This document shows positions 12,613 to 21,560 of a stretch of DNA of 35,109 nucleotides, one piece after another. The number at the start of each line of letters is the position of its first letter. Position 1 is the stretch's first letter. The position numbers and the translations under genes were made by a program. This stretch comes from Nitrosomonadales bacterium (lineage in GTDB: Bacteria > Pseudomonadota > Gammaproteobacteria > Burkholderiales > Gallionellaceae): contig JACPEI010000071.1 in the NCBI GenBank assembly GCA_016183575.1, positions 1-35,109 of the forward strand, in the 5' to 3' direction. The notes under the pieces are model-generated. The model was not told where the DNA came from, did not search any database, and saw nothing but the letters and a program-made list of their open reading frames with translations.

Positions 12613-13917
12613 TCAGGTTCGCATCAATTCCTCGATTTCCGCGACCGCTTTCGGCGCGGCTGAAGTCAGCACTTCGTTGCCTTGCGCGGTGATCACGACA
12701 TCGTCTTCGATGCGGATGCCGATGTTCCACAGCGCCTGCGGCACATCATCGGCGGGGCGGATGTAGCAACCCGGCTCGACGGTGAATACCATGCCGGATT
12801 GAAGTTTGCGCCATTGGTCGCCGACCTTGTAATCGCCCGCGTCGTGCACGTCCATGCCCAGCCAATGGCCGGTGCGGTGCATGTAAAACTTCTTGTAGCT
12901 CTCGCTCTCCAGCACGCCGTCGACGCTGCCCTGGCATAGCTTGAGATCGATGAAGCCCTGCGCCAGCACGCGCAACGCGGCGTCATGCGGCGCGTCCCAG
13001 GTGTTGCCGGGGCGGGCGGCGGCAATCGCGGCGGCTTGCGCGGCCAGCACGATTTCATAGACCTCTTTTTGTGCGGCGCTGAACTTCCCGTTTACCGGCA
13101 AGGTGCGCGTGATGTCGGCCGCATAGCCTTCCACCTCGCAGCCGGCATCGATCAGCAGCAGGTCGCCGTCGTTGAGCCTGGCATGGTTATCGACATAATG
13201 CAGCACACAGGCATTCGCGCCGCCCGCGACGATGGACGGGTAGGCGGCGTGGCGCGCACCGTGGCGGCAAAATTCATGCAGCAGTTCCGCTTCGACCTGG
13301 TACTCGAACTGGCCGGGACGGGTGAACTGCATGGCGCGCCGGTGCGCCTGGGCGGAAATCGCTGCGGCGCGGCGCATGATGTCGAGTTCGACCGCATCCT
13401 TGAGCAGGCGCATCTCATGGAGCAGGGCGCGCACGTCGCGGATTTCGTCCGGCGCGCGGATGCCGCTGCGCACCCTGGCCTGCACGGCGGCGCGCAGTTT
13501 GAGCAGGCGCTGATCCCATGCCGCATCCGCGCCCAGCGGGCAGAACAGCACGGGCTGGTTGGCCATCAGCCCGGTCAGTTTTTCATCCAGTTGCGCAATG
13601 GGATAGGCGGCATCGAAGCCAAATTGTTGCTGTGCGGCCTCGGGGCCGACGCGATAGCCGTCCCAGATTTCGCGCTCGAGATTTTTTTCGCGGCAGAACA
13701 GGATGGCTTGCGGCGCGGCACCGGCGATCAGCACCAGCACCGCTTCCGGCTCGGCGAAGCCGGTGAGGTAATAGAAGCTGCTGTCATGGCGGTAGGCATA
13801 ATGCGTGTCGCCGTTGCGCGCCACTTCCTCCGCGGTGGGGATGACCGCGATGCCGCGCTGCATCTGCTCGAGCAGGCGGGCGCGGCGTTGTGCGTAGATA
13901 GTCGGGTCCATAGTCAT
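12613..13917 (-). CDS. pepP: Xaa-Pro aminopeptidase (aminopeptidase P)
   Basis: The 434-residue M24 metallopeptidase has an N-terminal AMP_N domain (TIYAQRRARLLEQM, then YAYRHDSSFYYLTGF) and a C-terminal pita-bread catalytic domain. Metal ligands are visible in LLLIDAGCEVEGYAADITRT (two aspartates), the HRTGHWLGMDVHD histidine region, and the glutamates of FTVEPGCYI and IGIRIEDDVVIT. It removes N-terminal residues preceding proline. I chose the ATG at 13917, which overlaps the murU stop codon as ATGA and gives the expected M-T-M-D-P start, rather than a longer upstream frame. Confidence 0.93.
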   Translation of the reverse strand: MTMDPTIYAQRRARLLEQMQRGIAVIPTAEEVARNGDTHYAYRHDSSFYYLTGFAEPEAVLVLIAGAAPQAILFCREKNLEREIWDGYRVGPEAAQQQFGFDAAYPIAQLDEKLTGLMANQPVLFCPLGADAAWDQRLLKLRAAVQARVRSGIRAPDEIRDVRALLHEMRLLKDAVELDIMRRAAAISAQAHRRAMQFTRPGQFEYQVEAELLHEFCRHGARHAAYPSIVAGGANACVLHYVDNHARLNDGDLLLIDAGCEVEGYAADITRTLPVNGKFSAAQKEVYEIVLAAQAAAIAAARPGNTWDAPHDAALRVLAQGFIDLKLCQGSVDGVLESESYKKFYMHRTGHWLGMDVHDAGDYKVGDQWRKLQSGMVFTVEPGCYIRPADDVPQALWNIGIRIEDDVVITAQGNEVLTSAAPKAVAEIEELMRT

Positions 13918-14684
13918 GGCGCATTGTGCGACGAACGGGGCGTTTTCCGCAATGAACAAACCTGGCTGTCGAGTTCGGCGAGGCGTTGCGGTGTGCCGAC
14001 ATCCACCCATAAGCCACGGTGATGTTCGCCGCTGACGCGGCCGAGGGCGATCTGCGCGCGCAGCAGCGGTGCGAGCGGCGCGATGCCGCCGTGCGGGATA
14101 GGGCTGAACAGCGAGGGCCGGTAGATGCCGATGCCGCTGAAAGTCATAAGGCCGGAGAGTAGGGAGTGGGAAGTGGGAAGTGGATAAATGCGGCCCCCGG
14201 ATAAGGCGAAATCGCCGTTCGGGTGGTGGGGCGGATTGTCGACCAGCACCAGATGCGCCATGTCGCCGCTGGCTTGCAGCGCGGCGGCGCGCTCGGCCAG
14301 ATGCGCGAAGTCGTAATCGCAGTAGATATCGCTGTTGATCACGGCGAAAGGCTCACCCTCTCCCCCAGCCCCTCCCCCGCTAGCGGGGGAGGGGAGTAAA
14401 AATGGCAGGGCATTGGCGATACCGCCCGCAGTTTCCAGCGCGCTGGCTTCTGGGGAATACTGGATATGCGCGCCGAACCGTCTGCCGTCGCCCAATGCGG
14501 CTTCGATCTGCGCGCCGAGGTGGGCGTGGTTGACGACCAGGTCGGTGATGCCGGCATGCACCAGGTTCTCGATATGCCAGACGATCAGCGGCTTGCCGCC
14601 AACTTCCAACAGCGGCTTGGGGATACGGTCGGTGAGCGGGCGCATGCGCTCGCCGCGACCGGCCGCTAGCAGCATGGCCATCAT
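13914..14684 (-). CDS. murU: N-acetylmuramate-1-phosphate uridylyltransferase MurU
   Basis: The 256-residue sugar-phosphate nucleotidyltransferase begins MMAMLLAAGRGERMRPLTD and continues IPKPLLEVGGKPL, the nucleotide-binding signature. The metal-site region is VINSDIYCDYDF. With AmgK it forms the cell-wall recycling bypass that makes UDP-MurNAc without de novo synthesis; amgK lies just upstream on the same strand. The body carries two insertions relative to the family: PSPASGGGAGGEG, encoded by a perfect GC palindrome (14369-14394), and PLPTSHSLLSG, encoded by a GTGGGAAGTGG-type repeat (about 14153-14182). Both are in frame and away from catalytic motifs, so the enzyme is probably active. 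Confidence 0.88.
   Translation of the reverse strand: MMAMLLAAGRGERMRPLTDRIPKPLLEVGGKPLIVWHIENLVHAGITDLVVNHAHLGAQIEAALGDGRRFGAHIQYSPEASALETAGGIANALPFLLPSPASGGGAGGEGEPFAVINSDIYCDYDFAHLAERAAALQASGDMAHLVLVDNPPHHPNGDFALSGGRIYPLPTSHSLLSGLMTFSGIGIYRPSLFSPIPHGGIAPLAPLLRAQIALGRVSGEHHRGLWVDVGTPQRLAELDSQVCSLRKTPRSSHNAP
14369..14394. repeat. Perfect 26-nt palindrome inside murU
   Basis: The arms CCCCTCCCCCGC and GCGGGGGAGGGG flank a central TA, giving a fully self-complementary sequence. It is in frame in murU and encodes the Pro/Ser/Gly-rich insert. The same core (CCTCCCCCGC/GCGGGGGAGG) recurs in amgK at 15260-15281. Confidence 0.85.
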
Positions 14685-14828
14685 GGTTTTACGCCTTTCA
14701 CGTTTTCCTTCCCCTCGATGGTAGGGGCGATTCATGATAACCAGCGACTTGGCTGGCGTTGTTTGCCTGCCTAGTCGAATGGCTAGTTGTTTCACCAATC
14801 GCCCGTACTGAGAGCATGCTCGGCATGC

Positions 14829-15887
14829 TCAAAAGGTGTACCCCACCTGATTGCCGGACGACTCCAGCTCGTCGAGCAGGTTCAGCAGCGGCTTGAGGTC
14901 GATATAGCGCGCGCAGGCGGTGCGCAAATACGCCATTACCAGCGGCAGGTCCTTCAGGTAGCCGTCCTTGCCGTCGCGGTGATACAGGCGCGCAAAAATG
15001 CCCAGCACCTTGAGATGGCGCTGCACGCCCATCCATTCGTAATCGCGATAAAACTCGGAAAAATCCTTGGCGACCGGCAGCCCGGCCTTGCGCGCCTTTT
15101 CCCAGTAACGGATCAGCCAGTCGATTATTTCTGCCTCTTCCCAGTGGATGTAGGCATCCTTGAACAGCGAGGCCAGATCGTAGGTAATCGGGCCATACAC
15201 CGCGTCCTGAAAATCGAGGATGCCGGGCGAGGTCAGAAAATTGCTTTTCTCGTTTGCCTCCTCCCCCGCAAGCGGGGGAGGATTGAGGAGAGGGCGTTCG
15301 ATATACATCAGGTTGCGCGAATGATAGTCGCGGTGCACATACACACGCGGCTGCGCAAGATTGTGGGCGATGATGCGCGCGAAGACTTCCTTCAGTTTGG
15401 CGTGCTGTTTATCGGTAAGCGTGATGTTGAGATGCTTCGCGATATACCACTCCGGGAACAGGCGCATCTCGCGCAGCAGCAGGGCCTCGTCGTAAGGGGG
15501 CAGTTCATTTTCGCGCGAGGCGAGCTGGATCTTGATCAGCGCATCGGTGGCCGCGCCGTACAGTTCATGCGCGGCAGTCCCTCCGCACAGCGCCTGCAAA
15601 TAAGTAATATTGCCGAGGTCTGACAACAGCAGAAAGCCTTGTTCAAGGTCTTGCGCATATACATGCGGCACATGCACGCCAGCAGCCTCGAACAGTTGGG
15701 CGATATGCAGGAACGGGCGGCAATCCTCGTGCTGCGGCGGCGCATCCATCACGATCAGGCTGCGGTCGGCAAACGTGGCGCGGAAATAGCGACGGAAGCT
15801 GGCATCGGCTGAGGCCGGCGCAAGCGTAAAATTCTCGTTGGGAAACTGGCTGTGCAGCCATGTGGCAAGTTGTTGCTGGCGTTGCAT
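14829..15887 (-). CDS. amgK: N-acetylmuramate/N-acetylglucosamine kinase AmgK
   Basis: The 352-residue aminoglycoside-phosphotransferase-fold kinase has ADASFRRYFRATF at the N-terminus, FLLLSDLGNITYL as the hinge region, the catalytic loop VHRDYHSRNLM, and the metal-binding GILDFQDAVYGPITYDLASL. AmgK phosphorylates MurNAc or GlcNAc at C1, feeding MurU in the peptidoglycan recycling bypass. It is divergent from lptD (61-nt gap). Between the catalytic loop and the DFQD motif is an extra segment of about 20 residues (LLNPPPLAGEEANEKSN) containing a translated GC palindrome. The stop codon lies within an 8-bp hairpin (14812-14830). Confidence 0.88.
   Translation of the reverse strand: MQRQQQLATWLHSQFPNENFTLAPASADASFRRYFRATFADRSLIVMDAPPQHEDCRPFLHIAQLFEAAGVHVPHVYAQDLEQGFLLLSDLGNITYLQALCGGTAAHELYGAATDALIKIQLASRENELPPYDEALLLREMRLFPEWYIAKHLNITLTDKQHAKLKEVFARIIAHNLAQPRVYVHRDYHSRNLMYIERPLLNPPPLAGEEANEKSNFLTSPGILDFQDAVYGPITYDLASLFKDAYIHWEEAEIIDWLIRYWEKARKAGLPVAKDFSEFYRDYEWMGVQRHLKVLGIFARLYHRDGKDGYLKDLPLVMAYLRTACARYIDLKPLLNLLDELESSGNQVGYTF
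15260..15281. repeat. GC palindrome inside amgK
   Basis: CCTCCCCCGC (15260-15269) pairs perfectly with GCGGGGGAGG (15272-15281) around AA. It is in frame in amgK, encodes part of the NPPPLAGEE insertion, and belongs to the same family as the palindrome in murU. Confidence 0.85.
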
Positions 15888-15948
15888 ATCGGGCTTTTCA
15901 AATAGCGTTAATGGTAGACTTGCGAAAGTTTACCACCTTACTATTGTC

Positions 15949-18165
15949 ATGCGGTTCCGTCTCAAGCCCATCGCCTTCACTTTGCTCTGCACATTTGCGC
16001 ACCCTGCCGGCGCGAATGCGGACTTGCTTGCGCTGCGCATGGACAAGACCTTCAGGGCGATGGCGGCGCCGACGCAGGAAACGCCCGCCTTCATAGAGGC
16101 AGATCACCTGTCGGGCAAGAAGGAAAGCCAGATCGAGGCGACGGGCAACGCGATATTGCGCAAGCGCGGGCAGTCCATACGCGCGGACCGCCTGCTGTAT
16201 TTTCAGGAGACGCAGGATCTCGATGCGCAGGGCTCGGTGGTGCTGGAGCAGGACGGCAACACGATGAGCGGGCCGCATCTCAAGCTGAATCTTGACACCA
16301 GCATCGGCTTCATGGAGCAGCCGGTATTCTATCTCGTGGAAAATGACGGGCGCGGTTCGGCGGATATGCTGCATATTCACGACAAGCAGCATTACACGCT
16401 GGATAACGCAACCTACACCACCTGCCCGGCGGACAACCAGGACTGGCTACTGAATATGCACGGCCTGGAGATTGACCGCGACCGGCAGATCGGCACCGCT
16501 CACCACGCCTGGGTCGAATTCATGTGCTTGCCGATCCTGTATTCGCCGTGGATGGACTTTCCGCTCAACGATCAGCGCAAATCGGGTTTTTTGTCGCCGG
16601 TATTCGGCAACACCACCAATAGCGGCAGGGAATTCACCCTGCCCTATTACTGGAACATCGCACCGAACCGCGATGCGACCATTGCACCGCGCGTGATGAC
16701 CAAGCGCGGGGTATTGCTCAACAATGAATTCCGCTATCTTGAACCCCGCTATAGCGGCGAACTGCAAGCGGACGTGCTGCCCAGCGATGCGCTGGCGAAG
16801 CGCAGCCGCACACATATTGCTCTGATACATAATCAAGCCATTGCAGGGGCATTGAATGGCTATGTCAATTTAAACAGCGTCTCGGATGATGCCTATTTTC
16901 GCGATTTGGGGAGCACGGTAAATGCCACCTCGCAGGCCAACCTGCTGCAAGAAGGAGTATTGAGTTATAGCGCGGGTTGGTGGAATGCGGCCGCGCGCGT
17001 GCAGCGTTACCAGACTTTGCAAGATCCGGCCGCGCCGATTGGGGCGCCTTACAAGCGTTTGCCGCAATTGACCGTCAATGCGCAACAGAATTATTCTGCC
17101 GCCAATGTGGCCTTCGCCGGCGAATTCGTGGATTTCGCCCACCCTGTTTCGGAGAATGCGCAGCGGCTGGTGCTGAATCCCAGCGTGAGCTATCCGCTGG
17201 TCAGCGACGCGGCGTTCTATCTCACCCCCAAAGTGGCGCTGCACAGCACCTATTACGCAATGGGGGCAAACAACACCCGGGCTTATTCCAGTTCATCGCG
17301 CACCTTGCCGCTTTACAGTGTCGATGGAGGCATCGCATTTGAGCGTGACTGGAACCTGTTTGGCAGCGGCTATCTGCATACGCTGGAACCGCGCGCTTTC
17401 TATGTATATGTGCCCTACAAAGATCAAAACCAGTTGCCCAATTTTGATACTGGGCAGGCTGGTTTCGATTTTACCCAGATGTTCTCCGAGAATCGCTTTT
17501 ACGGGAATGATCGCGTTGGCGACGCCAATCACATTACGCTGGCCCTGACCTCGCGTTTGCTGGAACAGGACAATGGCACGGAGAGCTTGAAACTGATGAT
17601 AGGCGAGCGTTTCAGTTTCAAAACGCCCCAGGTAAATTTTGTCACGCCCACAACGACGACCAACAAATCCGATATTTTGCTCGCGGCTTCGGGGCAAGTG
17701 ACCAGAGCCTGGTCTTTTGACAGCGAGTTTCAGTATGACCCGAACCAGTCGCAAAGCCAGCGCTACAACATCGCCGCGCGTTATCGCCCGGAGCTGGGCA
17801 AGTCTCTCGACCTCGGTTACCGTTTCGCCCGCAATACCTTGCGCCAGATTGATCTTTCCGGGCAATGGCCGTTATCCAGCCGCTGGCACGCAATGGGACG
17901 TTTGAATTATTCCTTGCAGGACGGCAAAACCTTGGAGTCCATCGCCGGGCTTGAGTATAATCAAAGCTGCTGGGCGCTTCGGTTTGTAGCGCAACGCATT
18001 ACTGTCGCGGCGCAGCAGGCCAATACGGGCATTTTCCTGCAGCTTGAGCTTAACTACTTCGTCAGTGTCGGTTTGGATCCCATTGCTGTCTTGAAGCAAA
18101 ACGTGCCCAGCTATACAAAATTAAACGAGAAGCCCGCCAATAAACCCAGTTCAGTCTTGCGTTGA
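15949..18165 (+). CDS. lptD: LPS-assembly outer-membrane protein LptD
   Basis: The 738-residue protein has a signal peptide (MRFRLKPIAFTLLCTFAHPA, residues 1-20), an N-terminal OstA-like jellyroll (about residues 45-160: FIEADHLSGKKESQIEATGN, then ADRLLYFQETQDLDAQGSV), and a C-terminal 26-strand beta-barrel region with many alternating hydrophobic strands. LptD with LptE inserts LPS in the outer leaflet. A cysteine in the TYTTCPADNQDW segment and one near the end (YNQSCWALRF) can form the inter-domain disulfide. I chose the ATG at 15949 because the signal peptide begins there; the longer frame upstream overlaps amgK. It heads lptD-surA-pdxA-rsmA. Confidence 0.94.
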   Translation: MRFRLKPIAFTLLCTFAHPAGANADLLALRMDKTFRAMAAPTQETPAFIEADHLSGKKESQIEATGNAILRKRGQSIRADRLLYFQETQDLDAQGSVVLEQDGNTMSGPHLKLNLDTSIGFMEQPVFYLVENDGRGSADMLHIHDKQHYTLDNATYTTCPADNQDWLLNMHGLEIDRDRQIGTAHHAWVEFMCLPILYSPWMDFPLNDQRKSGFLSPVFGNTTNSGREFTLPYYWNIAPNRDATIAPRVMTKRGVLLNNEFRYLEPRYSGELQADVLPSDALAKRSRTHIALIHNQAIAGALNGYVNLNSVSDDAYFRDLGSTVNATSQANLLQEGVLSYSAGWWNAAARVQRYQTLQDPAAPIGAPYKRLPQLTVNAQQNYSAANVAFAGEFVDFAHPVSENAQRLVLNPSVSYPLVSDAAFYLTPKVALHSTYYAMGANNTRAYSSSSRTLPLYSVDGGIAFERDWNLFGSGYLHTLEPRAFYVYVPYKDQNQLPNFDTGQAGFDFTQMFSENRFYGNDRVGDANHITLALTSRLLEQDNGTESLKLMIGERFSFKTPQVNFVTPTTTTNKSDILLAASGQVTRAWSFDSEFQYDPNQSQSQRYNIAARYRPELGKSLDLGYRFARNTLRQIDLSGQWPLSSRWHAMGRLNYSLQDGKTLESIAGLEYNQSCWALRFVAQRITVAAQQANTGIFLQLELNYFVSVGLDPIAVLKQNVPSYTKLNEKPANKPSSVLR

Positions 18166-18181
18166 ACAATGCAGAGGAATA

Positions 18182-19558
18182 ATGATGTATAGAACGGCAG
18201 CCACCGCGCTGATTTGCTGCACCACATTCATTGCAGCGCTTCCCGCTTGCGCCGCCGAAGCCGCAATGGCGAAGCCCGCGCAGGCTGCACCCGCTATTGC
18301 CGAAGCGCATAAACCCGACCCGCAAAAACAGGTTGCGGTGATCGACTCCGTGGTTGCGGTGGTCAACGATGATGTGATCACCCGCCTGGAACTGGATGAC
18401 CGGCTGCGCATGGTGGTGCGCCAGTTGCAGAAACAGGGCACGCCGCTGCCCGCGCCTGAGGTATTGGAAAGGCAAATACTCGAACGCATGATCAGCGATA
18501 TGCTGCAGGCGCAATTCGCCAAGGAAAGCGGCGTGCGCGTGGACGATACGCAACTGGACCTGGCGATTACGCGCATCGCGCAGCAAAACAACTTCCCGTC
18601 ACTGGCCGAGTTCCGCATCAAGTTGGAAGCGGACGGCGTGGATTTCAAGAAATTCCGCGAGGAAATACGCAGCGAAATCATCTCCACGCGTTTGCGCGAG
18701 CGCGAGGTGGAAAGCAAGCTGGTTATCAGCGATACCGAGGTGGACAGTTATCTGGCCAACAAGAAGAACATGGGCGGGGCGGAAGAGGAGTTCCATCTCG
18801 CGCATATTCTGGTGGTGGTGCCGGAACAGGCCAGCGCGGAAAAAATCCAGGCGGCGCGCGACAAGGCGGAGCAGGCGTTGAGCCAACTGCAGGGCGGCGC
18901 GGATTTTGCGCAAGTGGCGGCAGGCTACTCCGATGCCAAGGACGCGCTGAAGGGCGGCGATATCGGCTGGCGGCCAAGCGGCCGCCTGCCGCCGCTGTTT
19001 ACCGGGGAACTGCAAAAACTGCAACCCGGGCAGACTACCGCCGTATTGCGCAGCCCGAACGGTTTTCACATCCTCAAACTGGTCGACAGGCGCAGCGGCA
19101 GCGCGCCGGTGGTCATCACGCAAACCCATGCGCGGCATATTCTGATCAAGACCAGCGAGATTGTTTCCGAAAACGAAGCCAAAAACCGCCTGATGGAAAT
19201 CAAACGGCGCATAGAAGGCGGGGCGGATTTCGCCGAGCAGGCCAGACGCTTTTCCCAGGACGGCAGCGCGCAACAGGGCGGCGATCTGGATTGGCTGTCT
19301 CCCGGGCAGACCGTGCCGGAATTCGAGGAGGCGATGAACAAGCTGCAGCCCGGCATGATAGGTGCAGTGCAAACGCAATTCGGCTGGCACCTGATCCAGG
19401 TGCTGGAACGGAAGAATACCGATGTCAGCGAACAGCAGCAGCGCCAGCAGGCGCGCCTGGCCATCGGCACGTTCAAGTCCGACGAACAGTATCAGGACTG
19501 GCTGCGCCAATTGCGCGACCGCGCATTTGTCGAATACCGCCTCGAAGAAAAACAGTAA
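18182..19558 (+). CDS. surA: Periplasmic chaperone/peptidyl-prolyl isomerase SurA
   Basis: The 458-residue protein has a signal peptide (about residues 1-24, ending PACAAEA), a SurA N-terminal domain (IDSVVAVVNDDVITRLELDD), and two parvulin domains: EEFHLAHILVVVPE to FHILKLVD, and THARHILIKTSE to WHLIQVLERK. SurA escorts outer-membrane proteins, including LptD, across the periplasm, matching its position next to lptD. An AGAGGAATA ribosome region precedes the ATG-ATG start. pdxA starts 3 nt after the stop. Confidence 0.95.
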   Translation: MMYRTAATALICCTTFIAALPACAAEAAMAKPAQAAPAIAEAHKPDPQKQVAVIDSVVAVVNDDVITRLELDDRLRMVVRQLQKQGTPLPAPEVLERQILERMISDMLQAQFAKESGVRVDDTQLDLAITRIAQQNNFPSLAEFRIKLEADGVDFKKFREEIRSEIISTRLREREVESKLVISDTEVDSYLANKKNMGGAEEEFHLAHILVVVPEQASAEKIQAARDKAEQALSQLQGGADFAQVAAGYSDAKDALKGGDIGWRPSGRLPPLFTGELQKLQPGQTTAVLRSPNGFHILKLVDRRSGSAPVVITQTHARHILIKTSEIVSENEAKNRLMEIKRRIEGGADFAEQARRFSQDGSAQQGGDLDWLSPGQTVPEFEEAMNKLQPGMIGAVQTQFGWHLIQVLERKNTDVSEQQQRQQARLAIGTFKSDEQYQDWLRQLRDRAFVEYRLEEKQ

Positions 19559-19561
19559 GCG

Positions 19562-20623
19562 GTGAACGCAGCGCCCTTTCCAGCTCCATTGGCGATCACC
19601 GCCGGTGAACCGGCGGGCATAGGCCCCGATTTATGCGTGCAGCTTGCCGTCACGCCGCCCGACATTCCGTTTGTAGTCATTGCCGATAAATATCTGTTGC
19701 AGCAGCGCGCCGCACAACTCGGCATCGCGCTGCAAGTGCGTGAGATGGTAAGTGGTAAGTGGGGAGTAGTGAGTGGAGATTCACGGGGTTTTTCCCACTC
19801 ACCACTATCTACTCACCACTCCCTAAGGGTCATCCATATCCCGCTCGCCGCACCATGCCATGCCGGCATACTGAATAGCGCCAACAGCGGATATGTGCTG
19901 GCGACGCTGCGCCGCGCCGTGCAAGGATGCCAAAGTAACAAACAAGGGCACGGAGAATTTTCCGCCATGGTCACCGCGCCGGTGCATAAAGGCATCATCA
20001 ACGACGCCGGGATACCGTTCACCGGCCATACCGAGTTCCTCGCCGGACAAACCCATACCGATCTGGTAGTGATGATGCTGGTGGGCGGCGGGATGCGCGT
20101 GGCGCTGGCCACCACCCATCTTCCGTTGAAGGATGTGCCTGCCGCAATTACCGCACCGCTGCTGGAAAACACGCTGCGTATCATCCGGCGCGATTTGCAA
20201 TCCCGCTTCGGCATCGCGCAGCCGCGTATTCTGGTAGCCGGGTTGAACCCGCATGCGGGCGAAGGCGGCTATCTGGGGCGCGAGGAAATCGAGGTGATGA
20301 TTCCACTGTTGGACAGGCTGCGCGCCGAGGGCTTCGATGTCAGCGCGCCGCTGCCTGCCGATACGTTGTTCACGCCGCAAAAACTCGCGCAATGCGACTG
20401 CGTGCTCGCGATGTATCACGATCAAGGGCTGCCGGTGCTCAAGCACGCCAGCTTCGGCCAGGGCGTGAACATCACGCTCGGCCTGCCGATCATCCGCACT
20501 TCGGTGGATCACGGCACGGCACTGGACTTGGCGGGAACCGGCAAGGCCGACAGCGGCAGCCTGCTCGAAGCGATCAGGGCAGCGGCGCAGATGGCGCAGA
20601 ACGAGCGCAAGAATCGTGCATAA
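19562..20623 (+). CDS. pdxA: 4-hydroxythreonine-4-phosphate dehydrogenase PdxA
   Basis: The 353-residue protein has [13 protein letters not shown] at the start, [19 protein letters not shown] and [10 protein letters not shown] in the middle, and [27 protein letters not shown] and [12 protein letters not shown] with metal-binding histidines. It oxidises 4-phosphohydroxy-threonine in pyridoxal phosphate synthesis. It starts with GTG 3 nt after surA. It is about 24 residues longer than E. coli PdxA. The excess matches a 27-codon hairpin repeat (19748-19828) placed in a variable surface loop before the HIPLAAP strand. The 3' end overlaps rsmA by 8 nt. Confidence 0.93.
   Translation: MNAAPFPAPLAITAGEPAGIGPDLCVQLAVTPPDIPFVVIADKYLLQQRAAQLGIALQVREMVSGKWGVVSGDSRGFSHSPLSTHHSLRVIHIPLAAPCHAGILNSANSGYVLATLRRAVQGCQSNKQGHGEFSAMVTAPVHKGIINDAGIPFTGHTEFLAGQTHTDLVVMMLVGGGMRVALATTHLPLKDVPAAITAPLLENTLRIIRRDLQSRFGIAQPRILVAGLNPHAGEGGYLGREEIEVMIPLLDRLRAEGFDVSAPLPADTLFTPQKLAQCDCVLAMYHDQGLPVLKHASFGQGVNITLGLPIIRTSVDHGTALDLAGTGKADSGSLLEAIRAAAQMAQNERKNRA
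19748..19828. repeat. In-frame hairpin repeat inside pdxA
   Basis: A long imperfect inverted repeat of AGTGGTAAGTGG type: 26-nt arms with about 21 matches, the left within 19748-19776 and the right within 19795-19825. It forms exactly 27 codons of pdxA and encodes [15 protein letters not shown] followed by [12 protein letters not shown]. Related GTGGGAAGTGG sequences occur in murU (about 14153-14182) and at the glmU-glmS junction (31465-31496). Confidence 0.75.
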
Positions 20624-21407
20624 AGCCAAAAAAAGGTTTGGTCAGAATTTTCTGGTCGATGAGCAAATCATCGCCGATATCATCAGCGCGATTCGCCCGG
20701 AGCCAGCCGACAACATGGTCGAGATCGGCCCCGGTCTGGGCGCGCTGACCCGCCCGCTGCTGAAACGATTGAACCATCTGCATGTGGTGGAAATCGACCG
20801 CGACATCATCGCGCGACTGGAGCACGACTACCCGCAGCATAATCCGGAATCGAAATTGACCATCCATGCCGGGGACGCATTGGAGTTCGATTTCGCGACG
20901 CTGCCCGCCCCGCTGCGCATCGTCGGCAACCTGCCGTACAACATCTCCTCACCGCTGCTGTTCCACTTCGCCGCTTATGCCGAGCGCATCAAAGACATGC
21001 ACTTCATGCTGCAAAACGAAGTGGTCGAGCGCATGGTCGCCGAGCACTCCACACCGGAATATGGGCGGCTGTCGGTGATGCTGCAATACCGCTTCCATAT
21101 GGAAAAGCTGCTCGATGTGCCGCCGCAGTCTTTCCGCCCCGCGCCCAAGGTAAATTCCGCCATCGTGCGCATGATTCCGCTTCCCGCCGGTGAAATCAGG
21201 GTGCGCAACGAAAAACTGTTCGCCGCCGTTGTCGGCGCGGCATTCGGACAACGCCGCAAAACGCTGCGCAATACCCTGCGCAGTTATTTGAATGAGGCCG
21301 ATTTTGCAAAGCTGGGTATTGACGCCCAACTGCGCGCGGAGAACCTGGCCGTGGCGGAATTTGCAAGCGTGGCGAATTATCTGGATAAGCCGGAACCAAA
21401 CAAGTAG
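20616..21407 (+). CDS. rsmA: 16S rRNA dimethyladenosine transferase RsmA (KsgA)
   Basis: The 263-residue protein has [18 protein letters not shown] at the N-terminus, SAM motif [12 protein letters not shown], the acidic ribose-binding VVEIDRD, and the catalytic [11 protein letters not shown] (the NLPY motif of adenine-N6 dimethylases). Its C-terminal helical domain carries [12 protein letters not shown]. It dimethylates A1518 and A1519 of 16S rRNA, a late step in 30S assembly. It starts with GTG inside the pdxA stop region. The TAG stop is the first TAG of a GTAGCCCGGA repeat. Confidence 0.96.
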   Translation: MHKAKKRFGQNFLVDEQIIADIISAIRPEPADNMVEIGPGLGALTRPLLKRLNHLHVVEIDRDIIARLEHDYPQHNPESKLTIHAGDALEFDFATLPAPLRIVGNLPYNISSPLLFHFAAYAERIKDMHFMLQNEVVERMVAEHSTPEYGRLSVMLQYRFHMEKLLDVPPQSFRPAPKVNSAIVRMIPLPAGEIRVRNEKLFAAVVGAAFGQRRKTLRNTLRSYLNEADFAKLGIDAQLRAENLAVAEFASVANYLDKPEPNK

Positions 21408-21512
21408 CCCGGATGCCTGTCCTGAGCAAAGTCAAAGGGAAACGCAGTGCAATCCCGGGGGGGAGTCGCTGCCCCGGATTCCGCTAAGCCTGTCCTGAGC
21501 CCGTCGAAGGGC
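21404..21512. repeat. Interspersed repeat cluster after rsmA
   Basis: The segment opens with GTAGCCCGGATG and contains CCCGG fragments. Two copies of a CCTGTCCTGAGC...AAGGG motif occur (about 21417-21440 and 21490-21512, the second as CCTGTCCTGAGCCCGTCGAA). The same family appears at 284-303. Together with the similar structure after ubiB this looks like a dispersed palindromic repeat acting as the 3' end of the rsmA transcript. No gene is present in 21408-21560. Confidence 0.6.
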
Positions 21513-21560
21513 TGCATCCGTGCTACCAATCTGCCATGCTAACAAACTGGGGATGGCAGT

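Noticed and set aside
12985-14022. A 345-codon plus-strand frame opposite pepP
   Set aside because: It is antisense to a clear aminopeptidase gene, with no start signals or domain.
14829-15887. amgK as an aminoglycoside-resistance kinase
   Set aside because: The fold family is shared, but the tandem arrangement with murU and the GILDFQDAVYGP motif point to the cell-wall sugar kinase.
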